Origin: Sternotherus odoratus
Lineage: Eukaryota > Chordata > Testudines > Kinosternidae
Assembly (NCBI GenBank): GCA_032164245.1
Contig: JAVMKO010000001.1
Coordinates: 248,133,644 to 248,197,643, forward strand
Reading direction: 5' to 3'
Length of the DNA stretch: 64,000 nucleotides
A program made the position numbers and the translations under genes. Position 1 is the first letter of the stretch; each line of letters opens with the position of its first letter. The notes under the pieces are model-generated. The model searched no databases and was not told the DNA's origin. It worked only from the letters and a program-made list of their open reading frames with translations. Shown one piece after another: positions 55,858 to 64,000 of the stretch.

Positions 55858-58430
55858 GAATTAGAGCTGGGGCAAAGCTCTCTTCACCAAAACTCAGGCA
55901 ATGCTGCAGACTATTCGAGGAGGCCATGAATGCAAAAGCTGAACAAGAGTGTCACGCAGAAGGATCTATGCTGGTTCCAAACAGGCCAGTATGGGAAGAG
56001 GGTGGGATCTTTCTTGTAAGGACCATAAGAGTGTCATGTATTCCACATGAACATGTGGAATACAAAACTCTATACTGGCTGTCTGCTCAGTTCTTATAGA
56101 TCAGCATAGTTCCATTGAAGTCAATGGAGCTGAGGATCTGTTTCTATATACTTCTATGCTTAAAAGGTCCTCTTCTGTTAAATAAAAGCATGTCTGTTCT
56201 TTATATTACATTGAAGAAATATTTACACAATATTTCATCCTTCTAAATAGAGTTTCCTGGATAGGGGAGATTAGTCAAAATTGAAGAAAATATATTCTAT
56301 TTAGTGCTTATGAATGGGCATAACTTGGTAGTATGTGTCGATTCATTTGCCTTTTCCTCTTTTTCACACCTTTTTGGGTGCATATCAAGGGCTCGTGTTT
56401 AATTGCACCTGGAAAGAAAATCTATTGAATAGTCATTTGATGGAATCTGCTTGGAAGATACACATTAAGGAGCCCTACTAAGCCAATTACAGAAAAAGCC
56501 TTCTGTAAATGTGTCATAGGGTTTCTATGAAAATAATTCACTAGGCATGAGTATTCCAAAATCGAATCTAATAAAGTTGGATAGAAAAATCTATTATACC
56601 AGTCTGGAACTCAAAGTATCATAAACTGGGGAAATGTGCAAGCAACATTAAACAAGACAAGCAAAATGTAATCCGGAGCACTTATAACCAAAACAGAGAA
56701 TAAGGAATGGAAGAATAAAAGTGGGAAAGCAGTCAGATGCTTCCACAATTAATAGATCTACTTTAAAAAAATCAATTCCATGCAAAGTCAGAAAGATGTC
56801 AGAAAGGAGCAATTATTCATGGCTAATTACTTTTTAGAGTGTGATGACAATGGTTTAGTTTTCTCTGTATTGATGAAGAAAAACCTCTGGGGAAATCATC
56901 TGCAAAGGTTACCAAGGATATGAATTATTCTCTGGTATGTATGAAGTACAAGAATACGAAAGAATGAGTAAAATACTGGTAGAGTGAAGGTCATCAAGAC
57001 AACTCAGCTAATAGCATAAATTACCATTCTTAGAAATTCCAACACGCAATCACTATGTCTAACAGTGAATTGTGTCCTGGAATTGTCAATTTGTTATGAA
57101 CTGTTCAGAGTCTCAGCAGAAGGATGACTAAAAATAATTTGTTTCAAGAGAATAGTGAAAGGAGAAATTACAGAAATGAGCTGTAGTTGCCCCTATGTGT
57201 GAATTAGGAGAAAATCCCTTTGGACAGTCCTGAAGTGGGGTCAGTTCTGTTAATAACTTGTAGGGAATTATGTGTGTGTAATCCCTTCTGACGCTTTCCT
57301 CTTCGGCATGTGTCTCATAGCTTTAGCCAATCTAGCCTCACTACTGGCCAGACCTGTGCTTCATCACTGGAAGCTCCCCCCTTCAGGTATTTTATTCCTG
57401 ATCTCACCTACACCCACCTTTTGTTGGCTTGCACACAAATTAAACTGCCACACTGCTTAGAAAATTAGCCTTGTCTTATAGCTCTTTCAAGCAACTTGAT
57501 CCCAAGAGATGCTCTGCCCTAATTTGCTTTCAATTCCTTATTAGTTGATCATTCCTCTAAGCTCCCTCATGTCCTGTCTGCAATACATTATAACATTTGA
57601 AAATCTGATTAGATATTAAACAGGGATGCCTATATTGCTGACCCTGATTGTTGTTTCTCCTCTGACATCTCTTATGCCTGTAAATGTAGCCATTCCCACC
57701 GGTGCAACATTGCTTGTCTATTCTTCTGCTTTGTCTCCATCGCAATTGAAAACCCCTTTCCTATTCCCATCTCATTCCACTTTAGCTGTACCAAGTTACA
57801 TGTCAATATCTATAGCTATCTATGACATTTACTTACAACTTGATTAGGTAGTAAGGAGGTTAGATATCAACTATCAACTCCTTTATAGCTCCTGGATTTA
57901 TTAAGAAGCTAAGCGTCAATTCCTGTATTGTTTAGCTAATGAATTTATTTGCACTCTGAATCAATTAATGGAGATGCTACCAGATTGCCCACTATTTTAT
58001 TATAAAGAAGAGAGAACTTTTTATTTGATATGAGAATGGATTTAAGGAAATAACACCAAGCTTATTATCAACTGCTCAGATGTCTGATAGAAGTGGGGTG
58101 GTAGGTAAAAATACCTTGATTAGACATTTGAGCAAAGCATGTGATACTGTTCCAAATGAAGGAATTAATATTCAAATTATAAGGTACTAAAATAAACAAA
58201 AGGCCCAGACTGCCATCTTCTTGCTACATTTTGATGTTCAGTGCTATTTATCTTACAATAAGCAATTCATTATGGACATGACTTGAATATGCCATCTATT
58301 CTTTTCTGAGCTGCTTTGCTACCGGGGGAGCCTCGTCTGCTGTGCCAAAAGGATCGAAAAGGAGAAGAATCGAGGAGGAGCAGGCAGGATGGGAGGTCCA
58401 AGGGACTGATGCAAAGCGCAGCTCCTTCTA
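55858..58430. other. Unassigned DNA with a perfect 13-bp hairpin
   Basis: No gene. TGTATTCCACATG at 56037-56049 pairs perfectly with 56052-56064 across AA. CATTGAAGTCAATGG at 56112-56126 is another copy of the worn palindromic motif seen elsewhere. Confidence 0.4.
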
Positions 58431-58727
58431 GGAGTATGTCTATACTGCAATCACAGGATAAGATTGCAGCTCAAGCCAACATACCCAAGCCATCTTGAAT
58501 CTAGCTATCTTAGATCCTGGAGCACTGCAGCTGCATCAGTGCATGCGTCAGCGGGGGCTGTACAATCCCACCTAGAACCCTGGAACTGCTTGTGGGGGTG
58601 GCTAATACTAAAGCTCATGATGCCGCAACTTCCCTGTTCCCATACCTGAGCTCGCTAGATTAACACTAGATCAGATATGCTGGCTTGCACTGCAATCACA
58701 CCCGGTGACTGCGGTCTAGACGTAGTC
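58431..58727. mobile_element. MITE with GTCTATACTGC-type end
   Basis: Starts GAGTATGTCTATACTGCAATC and ends with the diverged inverted GACTGCGGTCTAGACGTAGTC. Interior is GC-richer than its flanks and non-coding. Same broad type as 49731-50020. Confidence 0.65.
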
Positions 58728-59250
58728 TAAGTCTCTCACTAAAGGAGGGTCTGAGGTCAAGGGAATGTTGATCGGCTGGCAGGCAGCATCAGACAAGGAG
58801 AGTGTCCCATTAATGGCCCTGCTGACCCCGTGAGCCAATAAAATCAAAGGAAATCAGTAAGGTTAAATCAACAGTAGCTGGTATAAAAGAAGAGAGAATC
58901 AGATTCTTTGTATTAGAAATAAAACTGCTTATCTGACTGAAGCTTATACATTTCCTGTGTTCAAGGTATATTTATGGCCTCCCTGATCTTAAACCTGGTG
59001 CAAAGAGCAGTGAAAATTTAACTTCAATGGTTTCTATATAAACTATCAGAGTCCAAGTCTGTGGGTGAAAAGGCTGATATCCAAGTATATCTTCAAAGGG
59101 TAAAGGTATAACCTGCCTTCCTGGTAATGGAGACTGAGTCCCTTGCACCCAGTGTGGTCATTTACATCCATACAATGTGAATGTAAAATACTACCTAAAG
59201 AAAATAGTGCAAGGCAGTGAAGAATCAGGCCCCCAGATTGGCAGTCTGCC

Positions 59251-59295
59251 ACTAGAATATAAATTCCTAGAATATAAATTCCTAGAATATAAATT
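59251..59295. repeat. 15-bp tandem repeat, three units
   Basis: CCTAGAATATAAATT repeats three times, with the first base of the first unit changed. Confidence 0.95.
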
Positions 59296-60015
59296 GTAAG
59301 GAACCAAACATTACAAAGTACTAGTTAGTACAAAGGTCAATAATAATGTGAAGCAGAACACTGAGTGGCCATCAGTTTTTAAGCAGTCACACTATTAAAA
59401 CAATCACATTTGTATCAATTCTTCTTTCAGTTCCTCTCATTCTTCCTGACAGACATTGTTCTTTTGGAATATCATATGGGCTGTGTGTATGTGTGTGTGT
59501 GGACATTTAAGCTTCATTTGGTAAGCCAGCGGTGAAAAAATATTGTAACATATCCAGACCATCTGTTAAAATGGTATTAAAAGTTATAAATTCCTAAGCG
59601 TAATGTTTGACAGTAAACAGTCATGGAAGCAATAGATTCATTATAAAAATGCTAGAAGTGCATATATCTCATTGACTGTTTATCATTAACTGCATGGGAT
59701 GCTGAGAGGAAATGTCTGGCTATAATTTATATTTCTGATGGCTCTCAAATCTATTACTCACCTTTCTCTAGTTTATAACTCCTCTGGACAGAATAGAAAT
59801 TGAACAGCCAGAGTAGCTTCTGGAGGGGATTTTTTTTCTCTATTATCTCATCCTTCCAGACTGAGATGGACCTTACCTGTAATCAGACCTTTTCTGCCAA
59901 AGTGTTTCTCAGAAAGTAAAGTTTAAATTAAAAAAAAACCCAAAGTAATATTTCAGTAAGTCAGAATTAAACCTTAAAGTAATTTTAATCTAATATTTAA
60001 ACAAAAACTGTGGAT

Positions 60016-60063
60016 CAACTCCCAAACTCCCAACTCCCAACTCCCAACCTCCCAACTCCCAAA
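60016..60063. repeat. CAACTCC(C) short tandem repeat
   Basis: Seven- to eight-bp units of the form CAACTCCC/AAACTCCC repeat about six times with small indels. Confidence 0.9.
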
Positions 60064-62635
60064 GTCCTTGGTTCAGTTGTTACTCAGGAAAAATTATCAT
60101 GGAAGTTATTGGGAGTTTTGAAAGAGTGAGGACTTGAAAATTAAGCCCCTGGAAAATAATGGGAAAATATATTCCAAAGCACTGCAGAAATGAAGGGAAT
60201 ACTGAGGGTTTCAAGAATGCATACAATAAAAAGAAAAGAAAAGAAAATGGTTAGGGCAAGAAACAATGCTGTTTCAGAAGATTCAAGAAAAATTACAACA
60301 TGGTTGGACACCCAGTGAAGAGTGGACAATTGGATACCATACAAGGCAAGACATACCAGACTGAAAGGAACTAGAAAAAGAGGAAGACAAAGAGTGGATG
60401 AAGAAATAGAAAGAAAGAGTGAAGAATACATACAATAAACAGGTTTAAAGATGAATGAAGCTGTGACCCTTATACATGATCAATAGTGGTGGACAGACTT
60501 CATTCAAACCCCACTGTCGCTGTTGAGCAAATGGGCGGGAATAAAAAAAAGATATTCAAACTATTAAGTACAACAAAGAGTTTCAGGACTTAGTTCTGCC
60601 ATTAAGTCACAGACTCAAGTAATTTGTTCCTGCAATCAGCTCCATGTAACCAAAACCCTGTACCCACAAAGGGTTGATTCCAAGATTAGGATTCAAGTTT
60701 GCATACAGATCTGGTGAACAGAATAAAAATCTATAGCTTGAAATGTATGCAGTTCAACAAAGAATACAAACTATTTGTTACCAGCATCTGTTGCAGACTT
60801 TGGACCAGTTTAATCAATACAGAGAGAAAGAGAAGGAGAGAGACAGAGAAAGAGTCACCATAGAGCCTAAATAAGAGAAAATCTTGGGAAAATTTCAGTA
60901 GTAGGACTCCATCTCCATTTCTTGATGCCAGGAGTAGGAGGACATGAAAGGAGGACAGTAGCTGTTCATGAAGCTAACTTTCCAAACAGATTTACGGCAG
61001 ATGATGATATCTATTGTGAAATGCCTCCTTACTTTACATCAGCTGTTTGTTCATAGGGGAAGTGCATGGAAGTAAGGGTCTATCCAGACAGTTCAAGTTG
61101 CAGGAGCAGGTCTCAAATCTTCCAATAATTTGTTTAAAAAATATAAATTAGAAAAAGAAGACTTAGGTGGGCCTGAACTGAAACATGACATTGAACTTTG
61201 GAGAAGTTCCAGTGAATCCAGAATTGAATTTTCTGTCTGCAGACCCATTTCTAGGGGAAAAACTGTGAGGAGAAGGTTATTTTTTTCCACTGTGGATATT
61301 TGATGTAATCAAAGCTACAAAAAGATCTGATATCGTTGTAGAACTTTTTGTTATCGAGTCTCTAAGGTCAGGCATCTCCTTTGTGCAAATCCATTACCAT
61401 CATAAAAATAGATTTTCTGTAGGAGACAGAATGTTATCTTGGAAAATCTTGTATCTTTCTCTAACTGAAATACTAAGGGAGACTGTCATTTGTATTGATA
61501 GCTTTCCTGTGATTTTGGGTGGAAGTAGGGAAGTGAATCAAGTGACAAGGCACATTATACAGCTGGAAGTCCCTAAGTAATGAAGAATCAAATGTTAAAT
61601 TACAGTATAACTATCTAAATCAAAGTTATTTTCTTTACAATACAAGAAAGGTTTAAGTGAATGTCAGATGTGATAATTACTAGGCAGGAAATTATTATTC
61701 AAAAATTGTGTGGTGATGAATTAAACCACACACTTGAGCTAAGTCATCCATAATAGACTGTGTCTAGGGTGCTGCCATTAAAACCAGAAATTTTGAAGCT
61801 ACATTATATCTGGAGGTGAGCAATCCAGAGCTGTCACAAGTATTTTGTTATCTTCAATAACTTGTGGGCACTTGAAAAATAATCCTATTATTTTCATTTC
61901 CAACAAGCTCAATTATAACGTTGTTGTCTACTACACAATGTCCTATGGAGAGATGCACCATACCAGGCAAGGCCCCTGTCCCTGAAGCTCATGGTTGAAA
62001 TGCTATGGTCAAAGAAAGTTTTTCCATTTACTCCAGGAGGCTTTGGATTCAATCCAAATGGTGCATGAAATATGAAACATACAGAGCCCTCAGACGGCAA
62101 GGCAAAAGAGACCAGTTTCAAGGAAAGATTTGTAGGAGGAGACTGGCCACATGGGAAAAGAGAGATCACTTTAGTCTAGAGAATTGTGCGAGGAAAAAGC
62201 ATGGAATCAAGAGAGAAGATGAGGAGAAGCTTGAACATGATACAGAAAAAGAAAGGCGGCCCGTGGAAAGATTAGAGCAGGGGAACAATACGGCTGTAGT
62301 GGTGAGATAGGAAAATTATTGAATTGTGGTATTTGGAATACACTGAAATAAATGTAGGCGAAAGGCTGGGAAGGTGAGAGATAACTCAGGGATGTTACCA
62401 TGGTTTAACTGTTGTGCTTGAGGGGAAGGGTCAAATTTTAGAGCCATAGAAGTGACAGGAACTTGGGAAAGGCCTTAACATGGGGATGACTGACAGAGAA
62501 ACTCAGAAATGACACACAAGCTGTGAACAGAACTATTCAAGAGTTTTTCAACCAACAAAAACAATTCCCAGTTAACTAAAACTATTTCTCAGGTCCAGGA
62601 TGAAATTTCTTAGAGAAAAAAGTGATCCATAATAG

Positions 62636-62890
62636 CAATTAGCCTATTCATTAGGGCATTAGGCTGGGATGTGAAAGACCTCAGTTCACGTGCCTGCTCT
62701 GAACCACGCAAGTTATAGAGTCTGTCTCTCTCTCTCTCTCTGGTCCAAGAAGTATTTAATTATATATACAAAATGGAACAGTCCAGCTGGAAAAATTGAA
62801 AGACTGACTATATAATCCAGTGATTCGAAGCAAGGATGTGAAATGGGAACCACCACCCCCCCCTCCCATCCCAGGTGAGTGCCCTGGCTA
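62636..62890. repeat. tRNA-like SINE-type relic with CT tract
   Basis: TAGCCTATTCATTAGGGCAT (box A-like), then GAAAGACCTCAGTTCACGTG (box B-like GGTTCAAAT derivative) at 62639-62705 resemble a tRNA-derived Pol III head on the plus strand. A (CT)n run lies at 62725-62742. An inverted partner, CATCCCAGGTGAGTGCCCTG at 62868-62887, closes the unit. Decayed; family not named. Confidence 0.55.
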
Positions 62891-64000
62891 TTGGCTATTT
62901 TTGTGCCAAAACTATCAAAGGGTCTTGTTTTATTCTGAGAACTAAAATGATTTTCATGACCTCTACATTTGTTGTGAACTGGAATCCCCGTTTTTCAGCC
63001 AGCCTTAATTGTGCACCTAGATGTTGGAAAGAACTGTGTTGTTATCGATGGCAGTGATGTGGGGAGAAAGACAAGAAGGCTTCGCGAGGCAGATTTGGTT
63101 CTCATTTCTGGGAGCCTTCATGGAGTTTGCTTTTGCCTAAAAAGGAACTTTCTGAGGACCTGGAAGCATTTTTAATAAAGCATGTCATTCCACATGATGA
63201 TTAGAAATGATCACTTGGGTCAATCAGTCTAATCCGGTATATTTTGCAGGGCTAATCACTACATCATTCCTACATCCTATACTTTAATATGTTTCCAAAT
63301 ATCTGTCATATAACTTAATGCACTGCCATTGTGCATTCAGCTTCTCCACAAACTGCAGCTTTCCTGTCTAACCTGCAGGGAAACAGCAGACTGGCCAGAC
63401 AATCAAAATACAGGTATTTGAAAAGGTCAAAGGATTCCAGCAAAATACTATATTTCATGTAGTGTATAAAGCATGAAAATGTTGATATTTCACTGGGGGG
63501 AGGGGTTGTAACAGAAACTGAACCTGACATAACATTTTTTCTATACTTGTGACAAAGACTATGTCAAAAATGAGAACAGGCAGCAATCTAACATAGTCTG
63601 ATTATTATTTTTGCTTTTTAATCTTTTGTCTTCTTTGGAAGCCTTTAACCATCCTGAATCTTTAGTTAACTGACATGTCGTGTTGTATATCCCAAAGCAG
63701 GGCTATCAGTTGTAAGGAATGTGAAGAACAAATGCCACTTGCCTGTGTAGGTCCCATTCAACCTCAAATGAGTAAAACTACTCAGCTTGTTTATTTCCAC
63801 ACTCTTTTTTGCCAGAGCAGCAATGCACCACAGAAGGCTTTAAGCCTGTTAATCAGAGAAGCTCTTGGAGCCTTCTTGGTTCTAACAGTTCCATTGCAAT
63901 CAAATAGGCAGCAGAAATTAAATAAGTGCAGGAGCTGAAAGAACACAAGTAGCAGATCTGGATTCAGAGAAAACTAGTCACACAATTGTGTTTTGAGGAA
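62891..64000. other. Unassigned DNA, no gene seen
   Basis: Short frames only, with no domains and no recognisable insertion ends. Confidence 0.35.

Larger units (their letters stand above)
58728..62635. other. Unassigned DNA with small tandem repeats
   Basis: No gene. The frame at 62005-62310 is open but has no domain I recognise and no splice or conservation evidence. Low-complexity tracts inside are listed separately. Confidence 0.35.

Noticed and set aside
62005..62310. 101-codon plus frame as an exon
   Set aside because: Lysine/arginine/glutamate-rich frame without domain, signal or splice-site support; similar open stretches are expected by chance.
1..64000. CRISPR array, bacterial operon or prophage
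   Set aside because: No spaced identical repeats, no ribosome-binding-site-linked frames; all content is vertebrate repeat DNA.

Overview
The window shows no convincing protein-coding gene. It reads as vertebrate intergenic or deep intronic DNA: AT-rich, with no conserved exon, no long open frame outside repeats, and no rRNA or intact tRNA. The repeat content points to a non-avian sauropsid, most likely a turtle. The evidence is several CR1 LINE copies, many short non-autonomous class II elements (hAT-like, 8-bp target duplications; a family with GTCTACAC-type ends; one TA-flanked element), Penelope-type retroelement ends carrying hammerhead-ribozyme-like cores, MIR/L2-like relics, an ERV-like solo LTR and a second LTR-like element, and a fragment of a Gypsy-type gag. 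The taxon is an inference from repeat content; no database was searched.

Layout. 1-2950: unique DNA with a worn Penelope end (1127-1283) and a GC-rich block with direct repeats (1660-2590). 2955-5170: a plus-strand CR1 remnant whose RT core is missing and replaced by an antisense Gypsy-like gag fragment; its 3' part is split by a 293-bp palindromic hAT-like element with a perfect 8-bp duplication. 5171-18380: mostly unique, with MIR-like and L2-like relics. 18385-26450: dense repeats (a degenerate Penelope pair, palindromic MITEs, an LTR-like element, a minus-strand CR1, two abutting hAT-like elements sharing target copies, and a TA-flanked MITE). 27889-28057: a 169-bp sequence with four consecutive potential hairpins and a 14-bp target duplication, which I cannot assign to a family. 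30424-33965: two class II MITEs. 40362-43850: a minus-strand CR1 interrupted by a ~1.8-kb LTR-like insertion (itself holding a 610-bp hAT-like element) and by a ~285-bp unidentified segment. 45761-53318: MITEs, a solo LTR, a near-perfect palindromic Penelope/hammerhead insertion with a 14-bp duplication, and a very GC-rich hAT-like element. 54611-55773: CR1 endonuclease region running into a GAAA microsatellite. 55860-64000: mostly unique, with one MITE, small tandem repeats and a tRNA-like SINE relic.

There is no gene network to describe. The value of the window is its record of nested insertions. The items most worth a second look are the hammerhead palindrome at 48191-48375, the structured orphan retroposon at 27889-28057, and the abutting hAT-like pair at 23303-23848.
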